Below, one piece after another: positions 15,059-29,392 of a stretch of 64,000 nucleotides of DNA. This DNA comes from Lumbricus rubellus (taxonomy: Eukaryota; Annelida; Clitellata; Crassiclitellata; Lumbricidae), in the NCBI GenBank assembly GCA_945859605.1, contig OX243822.1, forward strand, positions 3,074,324-3,138,323. Direction: 5' to 3'. A program made the translations under genes and the position numbers. Numbering within the stretch: position 1 is the stretch's first letter; each line of letters opens with the position of its first letter. Under the pieces are notes generated by a model, which was not told the origin of the DNA, made no database searches, and saw only the letters and a program-made list of their open reading frames with translations.

Positions 15059-18000
15059 AATAATAATAAATAATAATAATAAAAATATTTTAAAATAATA
15101 ATAATAAAGGGAGCTGTAGCCACATGAGGATAGAGACGAGTGGAGGAGATGCGTCGCCCGGTGTGCAGACATGCACGGGAACTTCAGGAAGGACTAAGTT
15201 CTAAGTCAAATGCACAACGAATCACATAATAATAAATTCACGCGCATACGTAAGATACATTCTACAAAGCAATTTGATTAATCACTGAGAAAATACAGCC
15301 AGTAATTAATATAATTATCTCAACCAACCAATACATAAATATTATTCGCTCGGTTCTAACACTCATAAAAGTGGACCAATTACTACAATTTATTAGTCAC
15401 ATCAAACAACTAAATTAATCACGAAAACGTGACGTCGAATAATTATAGATACAGGATAGGCCCACATTAAGACAATAATTGCATAATTACTATCGAGGCC
15501 GGATTTCTGGAATTTCTCGTGTCTACTCAGCTTATTTTTAGCATCAAGGATCATTGGATGAATAGTGTGATGTTGAATGCACGCGGGAAAATTCACTGAT
15601 GAAAGAGAATTACGTTGAAACTGAGTATACATATAGTGGTGGCATCGTTGCTTTGGAGCCCGAAGGTTCGAGGTTCGAATCCACCTCGCCGCGTAAGGAC
15701 TTTGGGCAAGTCCTTCACTCACAATTGCTCAGCGCTTCGGCGTGAAACTCCGACGCAGTGTCCGCTCTGCATTCGAGAGCGCCTCTGAGTAGTGAGAGCT
15801 TGAAGGGGCGCTATAACAAGTGCACATACAAACAAATACATACAAAGACGCGCAGTGATAGCTTTAGACACCCTCGAAACACTTACAACACATGCGATAT
15901 AAATGAAATGCCAATAAATTACAAGAACTTGAAATAAATTATTTTCTGCAGACGTCAAAGATTAGGCCTAATAACACAGTCAATATCCCATAATTGGCAG
16001 TGCCAGTGCCAAACCTGGATAAAGAAGGAGGGTCCTTGAAGAGCAACAAATTTCACCTTGTTAGGGTCACATAGGCCACATTCACAAGTTTGGCCGAATA
16101 TCTGAGTACATGCGGGATGTACTCCACTGGCTCCCTTACCCACAGCGCATTACATACAGAATTTCCGTCTTGGTCCGGCGCTGGTTTGGGGGTTTAGTCC
16201 CTTTACTCTTGAAGGAGCTCTGTTGCTCGACCACGCTTGTTCAACGCCGCTGCTCTCTCCGCTCAGCTGCACAAGCGGAACTTATTGTTCCACGCTCACG
16301 GACTGCAATCAGGCAGCGCCGTGCTTTCTCCGTGGCTGGCCCTGCGACCTGGAATGAGCTACCTGTTATCCTTCGTCAAATACCTATTGGTCTCTAAGCC
16401 TCATTTCTCACTGTTCTTATACGAGTCACGACTGTCTTATTCTACCGGGTTGGACCAGGAGCGCTCCTTGAAACCTTGAAAGAGCGCTATATCAAATTGA
16501 CAATAAATAAGTGAAACGTTGTCAACTATCCGTCCGTCTGTTCATCCATCCTTTATTATTGTTATTTATGAAGTTTTATGTAACGCCTCTTTAACCCTTT
16601 AATGCCGGAGGGTATAAGATTTCCCATACAATTCACTACCTTCTCGGCATTAAAGGGTTAAGGTACCTGCTATGAGAAGCGCAACCGACCTGACCACGAA
16701 CAGAGTGGAGTGACCTCTGGTAAAAAGTGCAGTGTAACATAGGAGACCATTCCAGGTGCATGGTAGGACCAGCGACAGAGAATAAACGATGCTGTTGAAT
16801 AGCAGTCCGCGAGAGGGGAACCAGAAGCTCAGCTTCTTGGTTCGCCGATCAAAGGGTGGATCGACGCTGAACACCCATGTGGAACAAAAGAGTTCTCGCA
16901 GATACAGAGGGAGTCAGTCTCTCAATGCACAGACCATGGAGTCAATCGGCTGCGGTAAAGGACAGTCAAAGCAAGACATCCCGGATATAACATCGTACAT
17001 TTTACATGGCTAAATTATGGGGTTTGGTCTAGAAGTCGCGCAGCAGAGCGCAGGACCTGCAGACAACAACGGTGAAATCTGTTAAAACTATACTTGTGAT
17101 TCTCTCAAGCCTGGATAAAGGAGGGGACTCTGTTTGCAAAGGATAATTATAGTTAAACTGTTAAACAACACTTAAACAACTGATACACCTTTAAAACGCG
17201 TTCTAACAACACTATATATAAGTCTAACGCGCAAAAAAATTATTTTAATTACAGCGGACGACGCATTTAACGCAGCATGAACATTAAAACATGGATAAGA
17301 AAATAATTTCACACCTCTTTTAAGTGTAATATTTGAACGATAAGTTAAGGTGGCCACGGAGCACATTGAATGCGACCTACAAACGAAAGCTTACGACAAC
17401 CAGGGATGCCACTCATAGCTTTTCCCACCTAGATCTAGGTGTTTTCGGTCTTGTCTAGGTTACTAGTTTTTTTTTATCAGGATCTAGCCTTTTTTCTCTC
17501 GGCGGCTTTTCCAAATTTTACACATAAAAATAGACATTTTAAGGTGAAATTGCACAAAAGACGTAAAAAAGTCGAAAATTTAGTTAATTTGGAAAAAATT
17601 GATTTTAGAGCGAAAAAAAAACGTCATCAGAAATTTTATCGGGAAGGAAAAGAGAGCAACATTTTAATAATCGGATAACTAAAAATAGGTCGTCAGAAAT
17701 TTAAAGCCGGAAAATGGGAAAATCCATGTATTTTCAAGAGAAATTGTCAATCTAACCTTTTTTCGACCGGATCTGACCTTTTTTCAAAATTCAGAGTGGC
17801 ATCTCTTATGAGAACAGAGGCCCTTGCCCTCGATTTTTTTGGGCATAATACAGCGCATTTAACCTCATTCGTGCACAAATTAATACAAATGAATGCGATA
17901 ATTATAGGAAAGACTAAACCAAAAACATATCTTTACGTATCATAAAATACAGAGAAACCGAGCGGTATTTCTTAAAATATAAAAGAGGAGGAGGGGAAAT

Positions 18001-19320
18001 TAGACGCCCCAAAAAAATCGGATCACACCACAGAGAACTCCGCCACTGGTCGCACTCTGCCAGTGCCAGTCACAAGAATGTACAAAGGAGGAGGGCGACA
18101 CTAATGATCTTCGTTACCACACAGTGTCGTTAAACTTAAACAACCAACGACACCAATAATTCATTTATTGATTGGGACATTTATATAACGCTCGTCCAAG
18201 TACAAAACTGCTCAGCGGCGCTGCCTAAAACCATGCATAGTCGTCGGCTCTTGATAAAACAATGTGTCTTTAAACTCCAACCACTCTTATAATTCGACAT
18301 CATAGCTGTTGTTACTCAGCTACAAGCTCCAAAATGGCCTATCGGCCATGTATACCTTCGTGATCTCATCCGCCTGCCGACTTCAGCATACTCTCTTCGT
18401 CCACTAAGGCCTAAAAAATGTTGTGTTTCCGGTAACAGACCTAAAAAAAATTGGGTAGGTAGGTCGGAAAATATTTTTATTTTGGTAAAATATTTTTATG
18501 CAGTGACTATCCGAAAAAGTATACTCCACTAGTCTTTTTTGCACGCTGAAACAAAGTACGTGTTCTAAGCAAGTATAAACTGCCTATTTCCCGACTGTCT
18601 GCACCTAAAACTGCTCTAGAAACAGTCCTATTAATTTCATTTTGTTGACGTCTTTTATGTTATGTCAATACAATATTAATGTTAAAAAAATATTTTTTGA
18701 AATTTTTTGAAATTTTTTGGGATTTTTTTTTTGAAAAAAATATTTGTTTAATAAAAAAATTTACAAAAAATATTTGAGCCGCGGCCGTAAAAATGGGTCG
18801 GTCGGGTTACCGGACACACAACAATTTTTTTTACGCCTAAGCTCACATGACAGACCATGGGAAAATTGCCCAGAACAGTCACGATTTGTACATCAACATA
18901 TAGAGCGCCTCTGAGTAGATATATATTGGAGAAGCGCTATATAAATTCTAAGAATGAATGAATGAATATAAATGCTTAGTTCTATCATCCTCCTCCGATG
19001 AGAGAGATACCGTGTAGAGACATTGAGATAGTTCTTCGCTCACAATTGCTGATGATAATTGAACACCTGCAAAACGCTTTCCAAAAATGCTATATAAAAT
19101 GGTAGCGCGATGCGCGAGTATTTCCCTCATCCGGAACCTGAATCATTATATTGATCAGTGTGCATAACGGGCTAATGCATAAATTAATAGCAGATTGTTT
19201 GGAACGCTTGCTTTATTACACGGTTAATGATTATGAGTTTTCTGTTCCTTCCATGAGACTGGCATATGCATACATCACCCAATTAGTACGTCATCTCAAC
19301 CCCTGCCGACTTCAGTATAT

Positions 19321-19408
<88 letters not shown>

Positions 19409-19665
19409 CATATCTCTCTCTTCGTCCATTACGCTAACGTTACAGATTTGATTTCCTTGTCTCGCGAGCAAGGACTGCTTTGGCACAAACTCGAGCTTTT
19501 GTCTTAATCGGTCAAGCACTTGGAATCGGCTTTCTCAATTGGCACGTTCATTGTTATTAACTGGTGCCCGATTCACGTCTTTCCACTGTCTCAAAACTAC
19601 TTTGTGATACTGCTTTTCCTGTGCTACTATGTTGTTGTTTTGGCAAAGGTTTCAATAAAAATGAC

Positions 19666-19704
<39 letters not shown>

Positions 19705-22700
19705 CTTTCCTTCCTCTGGGTCTTTCGCACTGGCAGCGTCTCTGTTAGGTGTGCAATGTGAAGTGCTTTATACACTTATAGATACAATACATAGGCAACA
19801 ACCTTGAGGGGTCAAAGAAGCCTATTTGTATGCATGCACATAAAGTGTGTACTACACACTTTGTGGGGCATGGTGGTGTAGTGGTGGCGTCGTTGCCTTG
19901 GAGCCGGAAGGTTCGAGGTTCGAACCCACCTCTCCGCGTAAGGACCTTGGACAAGTCCTTCACTCACAATTGCTCAGCGCTTCGGCGCGAAACACTCCAA
20001 TGCAGTGTCCGCGCTGTAGTCGGGAGCGCCTCTGAGTAGCGTTTTAGAGCTGGAAGAGGCGCTGTAATAAGTGCGCATACAAACAAACAAATACTTATAA
20101 TACTTATACATGGACCATTGTGAACGGTGATAAAAACAAGGATGGATCCGATTTTACCAGGGTCTATGACAAGAGAGGCCAGGCCGTTACCCTGGAAAGA
20201 AATTTGCTTGGCATAATTATTACAGCACTTAATAAGCAATTCAACTGTAAACAAGGCGAAGACACTGAAAAAATTAATCGCGCTCCAACCTAATGTAGTT
20301 TTAATTGACACCGTTTTAAAGGTGTCTAACTATCATCATACGCATCCACAACATGTACTATAGCTGCAGCATGGGTGGGGCGAAAATACGATATTTTGTG
20401 CACATAATATATGGATGGCCATTTCTCTCACTCGCACAGCTCAGAAGATGACTATTATGTAATGGAACTGCATGTATATCGTGATTATTAAACTTGCACA
20501 ATGTCATCTTGATTATTTTTTGTGATTGTGCTCTCTATAGATTTATAGATTAAATCTAAAGATAAATATTAAATATAAATTTAAATCTTATATTGTTTTG
20601 ATTCGACGTAACCGCTGTGCGTTTGCATGCAGGCGGTTCAATAAAGGACATTCTTGCTTACTTACTTTATTCAATATACAGTATATTACGTATATTACGT
20701 GCACAGGATATCGTATTTTCGTCCCACCCATGCTGCAACTGGCACAATGGAACATGTTGTGGATACGTAAGATGATAGTTAGACACCTTTAAAATGGTCA
20801 CAATTAAACCTACATAAGTTTGGAGCGTGATCAATTTTTTCATTAGGTCCACTTTCCTCCTGTTTAATCACAGTAAGATTTAATAAAGTACAATCTTTCT
20901 TTCTTACCTACTTATTCACTTATTTAATTACTTAATGCTCGCATAATGGACAGTCCAGTAGGCTAACTGATAGACAAAATCACATCCTGTATACAGAACC
21001 AGCACATGATAATATAGCCGGACAGAAGAATTCTCAATAATACCATCTATGAGACAATTCAATTTAACACCACATCATGTGACTATTCTTTGCTGTGTGA
21101 TTTACACAAATCCAGGAAGTCATTATAATTACAAAGCAATAAACTGTTTGCATCCGTTTACAGAACCGTTTATAATAATCTCGGCCGATATCTGACCGAA
21201 TATAATTAAAATTGGACCCACTGTTGGATGGATGGACCCAGATTTGACCAGGGTCTATGACAACAGAGGCCGTTACCCTGGACAGAAATTTGTTTGTTTG
21301 ATGCAATACAGCACTACAAGGTCCCACTGTTATAATCAGCATATTATATACTGCATTTTTTTAATTTATAGAGGTTTACTATAATTGTAAAACCACAAAA
21401 CACACATATTATGAAACCACAATGCACCCGTATAAACACAACACCATAATTTATTACACCAGCTGTCAAAATATTATCTTTAATAAGTTTCGACAATATT
21501 TTAATTGTTCAGTTTTATTGTTCAGGATCTTATATTACGTAATGAGATCACAGCTACACAAGTGACCTACTTTACCGCGTGCCCTATATACATAAATCAA
21601 CTCATCGACCAATGGCGTGCGTGCTCTAGATAGGGGACAACACGTCGGCCAGTGACCTACTTGCATACACTTACTGAAGCTCTGTTTATTCAACTCAAAA
21701 CTGACCTTTTGTCACGCTAGAGTCCACAGTGCTTCTCTTCAAGAGAAGCCAAATAAATAAATGAATTAATGAATGAGTGATTGATTGAGTGAATGCATGC
21801 ACGGATGCATGAATTAATACATCAATACATGAATGAATGCATGAATGCATGCATGAATAAATAAATGATTGAATGCATGGATAAGTAAATAAATAAATAA
21901 ATGAATGAACGGAAAAGAACGAATGAATGATTGAGTAAATAAATGAAATAATGAATAAATGAAATAATGAATAAATGAAATAATAAATAAATGAAATAAT
22001 AAATAAATGAAATAATTAATAAATGAATAAATGAGTAAATCAATAAATTAATAAAAGAAATAATGAATAAAATAAATAAAGAATAAAAGGAATAATGAAT
22101 AAAAGAAATAATGAATAAATGAAATAATGAATAAAATAAATAAATGAATAAAAGAAATAATGAATAAATAAAATAATGAACAAAAGAAATAATGAATAAA
22201 AGAAATAATGAATAAAAGGAATACATACACAACTTGCCATGGGTATAAACAAACACCATGACCTCTACCCCATAGACCTCATGCACATGACCTTAATAGA
22301 TCCAGCACCTCCGCCAGTGACCTACTTACATACACAACATGCAAGATTGACCAGTGACCTACTTACATACACAGCATACAAGATTGACCAGTGACCTACT
22401 TACATACACAGCATACAAGATTGACCAGTGACCTACTTACATACACAACATACAAGATTGACCAGTGACCTACTTACATACACAGCATGCAAGATTGACC
22501 AGTGACCTACTTACATACACAACATGCAAGATTGACCAGTGACCTACTTACATACACAGCATACAAGATTGACCAGTGACCTACTTACATACACAACATA
22601 CAAGATTGACCAGTGACCTACTTACATACACAACATACAAGATTGACCAGTGACCTACTTACATACACAACATACAAGATTGACCAGTGACCTACTTACA

Positions 22701-25700
22701 TACACAACATACAAGATTGACAAGTGACCTACTTACATACACAACATACAACATTGACCAGTGACCTACTTACATACACAACATACAACATTAACTAGTG
22801 ACCTACTTAAATACACAAGATATATGTCAAGAGCGGTGACTGACCTTGGAGGTGAGGTCACGATGCATGATTCCTTTGGAATGAAGATACTTGAGACCTT
22901 TAGCGATGTCGCAGGCAAGCTTGATCCTGATTGGCCACGGCAGAGGTCGTGTCTTTTCGGCGATCAGCTCCTCCAAACTGCCACCGTTGATATACTAAAA
23001 CAATAAGTATATTTTAAAGTTAAACAAATGTAAAGAATACAAATAAAATCGTAATATTAATATTTCAATTTTCACACCTTTTTTTACAGTTTTCTCTCTT
23101 TATATTAATGATGGTGTCGGATGTTGAAGGATGTCAAACAGCAGATTCAAATATCCATTATATAAAATCAAATCAATTTTATTAATACAAGTGTAATACA
23201 AAACCTCAAACAATCACATGCAATTAAATCATATATAGACAGAAGCAACACATTTATCCAGAAGAATATTACAGATTATTCATATTAGTCTCCGTAATGA
23301 ACTTCTTTGTCTTTCTTTGCCCCTTTTCCGCAAGCGTTTGAAAAACATTCTCTTTGATTATGGTTTGGTGTCAGGTCGGGAGCGCTTCTGAGGAGTTCTC
23401 TTGAAGTGACGCTATATAAATGTTTGATCACAATTACAATTACAATTAGATTACGTGGAAACAATGGGCTTATATTTCTGAATCCCTTGTTTTTCACTGA
23501 GCTCAAGTTGCATCACCCTGTGTATGGATAGTAGACTCCTGAATTGGGTGTCATGATCACCATAGTATTAAGTTTCCAATGTTAATTTGCTGATTGTGTA
23601 AAGGCAAGAATAATTGTTTCAAAATGGGAAAAAAACTGAGACAGTGGGTATGTACGTTGTTGCATAGCTTTGTTTTGTTTGTTTGTATGTGCACTTGTTA
23701 TAGCGCCCCTTCAAGCTCTCTCCCCTCAGAGGCGCTCCCGACTGCAGCTCATAAACCGAATAGGAGTTTCACACCGAAGCGCTGAGCAATTGCGAGTGAA
23801 GGACTTGCACAAGGTCCCTACGCAGCGACTTGAGATGGATTCGAACCCGCAACCCTCCGGCTGCAAGTCAACGAACATACCCACTACACCACCGCGCCCC
23901 ACGTATAAACGGTCATTGCATCCCCGGCTGTCGCTGAAACCGCATCTTCTGTCACAAGCATCCTCCGTAACCCTACATCCAGCGCATCTTCAGTTACAGG
24001 AAGCGAGAGATCTCAGGCTGCAGCTGCTGCAACCCAGATCAGATAAGCATGGTCCTCATCCTATTTCTGGACATCCGCCATATTATCGGTCACTAAAGTG
24101 TTTATCGCGCACTTGCAATGCACGCAAGTTTTATTGCTGATGTATTAGGGGCTCATATATCTATCCTATTGGCTTTATTTCACAGTGCAAATATCTATTC
24201 AAGGTTTCGTGTTGTCAGTTCTGGTTGCACATAATTATGCAACAGCATGTATCAAGTTAGTCTTTTAGAATTATTGTCAATCATATTTTATCATTTTTCC
24301 GACTGACACTATGATGGATTTTCAATTCTATGCGCTATGCTCTTCTAAAATGTAAGCTGGGCATCCCTATGTTATGCTTAATTGATCGAGTTTGTTTGCG
24401 CGTACTTTTAAATCATACTACACACCATATTAAAGGTGTGCAAAAAGGCACTTTCAGGCGCCACTAAATTTACGAAACCTTGGTGACTTTCAAGAATGTT
24501 GACGTCCATATATCAACTTTTGTTACAGTAATTTCTGCTAATTATTATTTGTCTGTGTGCGAGCGCATGCGTGGGTGCACCTTTACACATCTTACTCGTT
24601 GTTTAACGACAATGCGTCATAACGTACATGTATCTTAGCGTCGCCCTCCTCATTATCATGGCGTAAGACTGGCATCATCCACGAACACGACAGTGTTCAA
24701 GCTTTGAATTTCTAGTTTAAAATCTTGTTATCCTCAATCAATGTCCGGCACACCTCCTTTAAGGTTTACGTTCATCATACAAATAATAGCAGCATTGCAA
24801 TATTATTGGTTCGCTGATCGTTTAAGAATTGTGTTGGCCTCGGCATTATAAGGAACTATTAGGGAAAGAAATAGATATAAATATTTAATTCAGAGTGGTG
24901 CCTTTTGCAAAGTATTTATAGCACCAGAAATCAGCTGAAAAAGGTGTCCAACAGTATTTATTGTCACTAAACGACATGCACCGATCACAACTTCCATAAA
25001 TATATTTAGAGGCGTCAGCATTCACGGCCTGGCAGCGTGCCAAATTGACTTTGCAGAGTCACACAGAAAGGCTTTTAAAAATACGACCCCTCCCACCGCT
25101 CGGTTACATAGTAATTATCAATATCGATTTGATCCGATCGTTCTCAAAAGCGAACAGCGGCAAAGGTATTTAAATGGAGCGCCGCGGCTTCGGCTTGAAA
25201 TCGTTGCCTCGGGTCTTTTCAAGTAGATGCGTTTATTAAATCACTGAATCACTTCGTTATAATAGACCTTCATTGTGGCCGGTCAAAGGTTTATCACAGG
25301 TGAGTGAATGAACACACAAAAACACACAGACACACAGGCAGACAGACACACACAAACACACACACAGGCAGACAAGACACACAAACACACACAGGCAGAC
25401 ATACACACGCGCAGACAGTTGAGTCAGAGATAGAGAGCCGAATATAAAAAAGATACATAAGCGGTAAGGACCGCCCATCGTGAATTCCAATCATACCGCC
25501 GGCGAAAAACAGGTAAACAGGTAAGTCATTGATATACGACGATAGCCTCATGACAGCCAGCACACACGCACACCGTCGGACAAAAAGCAATCAAAACTAG
25601 AATGGACGCAGGCCTCAGGAACCGGTTTTGACAACCCCTTTGACACTCGATATAATATTATATTTACAAAGTGGCAGAGTTAGTGTCTGGTGTGCAAATA

Positions 25701-28606
25701 ATAATACCCAGGTCACAAGCTGAGACCTATTATAATAATAATAAGAATATAATGAGTGACATATATCCCCCAGATGTCGACCATTTATTTAGAGCAAACT
25801 TAAACACTTAATTAAAGGTGTGCAAAAGTACATGGAGCTGCCACGAAATTTACGAAACTGTGGTGACTGTCCGGGATGTGTAACGTCCATTATTATCAAT
25901 TCATGTTACAGACATTTCTGCTAATATTGTATTGACCAGGTCTATAAGTTTCGATGCTTGTGCATGCATGTATATATTATTTTGTTTGTATGTTCACTTG
26001 TTATAGCGGCTCTTCAAAAGTTCTACCCAGAGGCGCTCCCGACTACAGCGCATACACTGAATCGGAGTTTCACGCCCATTTGCATGAGCAATTGCGAGTG
26101 AAAGACTTAGATTGAGGTGGATTCGAACTTGCAACCTCCGGCTCCAAGGCACTGAACACGCCCCTACACGAGGTTTTGTAGAATTAAGTGCATTGATATA
26201 AATTAGCAATTACGATATGGGGTGCACTGGTGTAGTGGTGGCTTCGTTGCCTTGGAGCCGGAAGGTTCAAGGTTCGAATCCACCTCGCCGCGTAAGAACC
26301 TTGGGCAAGTCCTTCACTCACAATTGCTCAGCGCTTCGGCGTGAAACTCCGATGAAGTGTCCGCTCCGCATTCGGGAGCGCCTCTGAGTAGCGAGAGCTT
26401 GAAGGGCCGCTATAACAAGTGCACACACAAACAAACATATCTTTATTTATTTAAAACGACACAGCAGCCGGCTGGTTAGAACGTTCTTCTAAACACCTCT
26501 AACACATTTCTGAATTTGATATATATAAACACGGGAAAGGTACCCACGTAAGTATCAATCACATTTTCGACGCTGTATACAACCTCGTGTGTCACAAGCT
26601 GAACAAAATATCCATCCATCCATCCATCCATCCATCCATCCATCCATCCATCCATCCATCCATCCACCCACCCATCCATCCATCCACCCACCCACCCATC
26701 CATCCATCCATCCATCTAAACAACTGCATCTCTGGCACTGTGCAGACTTACTGCGGTGTTGCCAGTCCAACAGCGTAAAGAAAAGAGAGGGGCGACACTA
26801 ATCAGCTTTCATTTGGCGCCAGTGTAGTTAACCAAATCCCATTGGTCAAAGCGCCATCTTTAGACAACTCCGAAGGTTTAGAAACGGACTTGACTAGCAC
26901 TGTCCAAGTGAAAACAATGGCGGAGATCTTAAAACGGCAAAGTTAATTTATTGAGAACTTAATCTGTTTGCAATAATATACATTAATTGGACAATTTAAG
27001 AACTCAACTATTGTTTGCATTCTGACAGTGCCAGTCCCAAGCCTGGATAAAGAAGGAGGGCGACGATAAATATATCTTTGTTATCACACAGTGTCCTTAA
27101 ATAGAAACAACTACTACTCGACGAAGTGATTCGTATAACAATTAAAACTCTTAAGTGTCTCTATAATGAAAACTCCAGACAAAGTTTCGCTTGTGACAAC
27201 CTTGAGCATATACATTACGAATGCTGTATTGCATGCTGTATTGTTTTGATGCTATAAAATGCATAGGACTCTTTAAGCTCCGACACTGCCTGTACCCTGT
27301 CAGGGCCAGTCCCAGGCCTTGTGAAAGAAGGAGGGCGACACTATAGCGTTTTTATTGTGACACCAACAAAGCAAACCGACTGGATAAAGTGCAGTGGCTT
27401 CGGTAGCCATACAATTTCACAAAGGTTGCGTCATGGTAATGGGAGTTATTCAGCAGGTCGAAGAAAATTAAATGCACATAATGTATTAAAAACTGCAAAG
27501 AATTGTTGGTAGGTCGTAAGGCAGGTCAAGAGTACAATAGGAAGGACATAAAATGACCTGCCTCGACCTATGATAGCATTGCAATTGATAAAGCGTTCTC
27601 CCTGAAACACCTTTAAAACGTTTTTACAAAATGTTATATGAGCCATACCACATGCAGCAGTTACGCTACAGTATTAACGACAAACACAAAATAAGCATTA
27701 TATTAAAACACCTTTAAAAACGTTGTTCTCAAGCTTTTTATACATGTGAACTCCGGACAGGCTCTAGTATAATCCATGAGGTGGCTGATCGACACTATGG
27801 TTCAAGGCAACATCAGCATGCTGGAAAACACTGAGAACTAATGGAAACTGCACCAACTTTGGCGGCGATAATCCCGAGACTGAATAAACGGTGTAGTATG
27901 ATATCAACCTGCGCTATATAAAATGGTCGTCAAACACCAAAAAAGTTTCTCGAGAACACAATGTTTCCCGAGACCAACAATTATAGCACGCCAGAAATAC
28001 CGTGGCCTGATGAAGACTTAATTGTATTTGCAAATAGAAACTTCAATTGAGCCAGCGTATAATGCAACATGAGGTCACGGTGACCCACACATTGGTCGCA
28101 CATGCAGCATGTTCTATACCCTTCACAGGTGAAGTAAAAAGAAAAAATATTCAGCCACCACCTGCACTGCCTACAGTCCAACGCATGGAGAAAAGAGGTG
28201 ACTTCCTAAGGGGTCATGCGTCATAGGGTATAGTTAAAGACTCGAACAACAACCGTACTTGCTAGAAATCTTAACGGTTAGGTTTTAAGCTGACTGATTG
28301 CCGACAGCAATATTATTAGAAATTAACACAAGTTCTCCTTTAAACACCTTTTATAAGTTCTCTACGATGTTAGAAATAAAAAAAGAAAAGTTTCCAAGAT
28401 GCTAGAAGCAAAAAAATTATAAAGTTCTAACTCCGCAAAATGTATGCACTTTGGAAGTGCCAGTCTCAGAATGAATGAATAAGGAGGGTGACACTAATCA
28501 TCTGTGATAATCATCACAGTATCGTTAAAGTGAAATTCCTAGCAGCACTCAGTCTCCTTTCTATAAGTCTTGCAATAATCCTATAATTAACACGAGCAGA
28601 ACAGTG

Positions 28607-28687
<81 letters not shown>

Positions 28688-29359
28688 CCGTTTCTACGCT
28701 TTACGGTGGTCATATAAATAATTATAGAAGAAAACAAAATCAATTCTTTTGTGGTCTGCCGTTTGATCAAAGTCTCCTATGCAATGATCCCATAAGCATT
28801 TACTTAGGATGTAGGAATTTTCCCCCGGAGATATTCCCGCCCCAGAACATATTCCCCCCGGACATATACCCCCGGACGTTTCCCCCCCCCCCCCCCGACC
28901 TAGGACATTTCCCCCTCCTCATAAGGGTCCCTATGTTAATGAATGATCTGCACCAACCCTATCACTAACCCTAACGACCCTCACGATGCCTAACCTATAT
29001 GTACAGAGGGGGAAAATTGTCCGGGAGGTAAATGTCCTAGTCAAAAACGGGGGGGGGGACGTCCGGGGGGTAATTGTCCGGGGGGAATATGTCCGTGAGG
29101 GGGTAAATGTCCGTTCTCCATTTACTTAAGCTATCCTCGAGGTTGCAGGCGGGATTGATATCTCACCAAATATCTGCCTGCCCTGACGGGAATTTCACCC
29201 CCCCCCCCATCTAGTGATTAACGATTCAGAAAGGCCATATTATTATCCAACCCAAGATCTAAGATCCTTGCCTTGTATCCAACCATTCAAAGCCTCCCAC
29301 CCTCACTTTCTATCTCATACCCCATCACACCCCCCCCATCTTTCTGTCTCTTTCTCACA

Positions 29360-29392
<33 letters not shown>

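Noticed and set aside
16650..17013. Overlapping frames on both strands with [11 protein letters not shown] and similar text
   Set aside because: There is a faint LINE-like flavour (TWNGLL) but no consistent block order, so I did not call a LINE remnant here.
22308..22815. Regular 37-bp repeats that could look like a CRISPR array
   Set aside because: There are no unique spacers: units are contiguous and near-identical, and the setting is an animal intron.
23594..24140. Plus-strand frames over the SINE at 23675 and beyond
   Set aside because: The first part is SINE sequence that recurs in the same frames at other SINE copies; the rest shows no homology I recognise.
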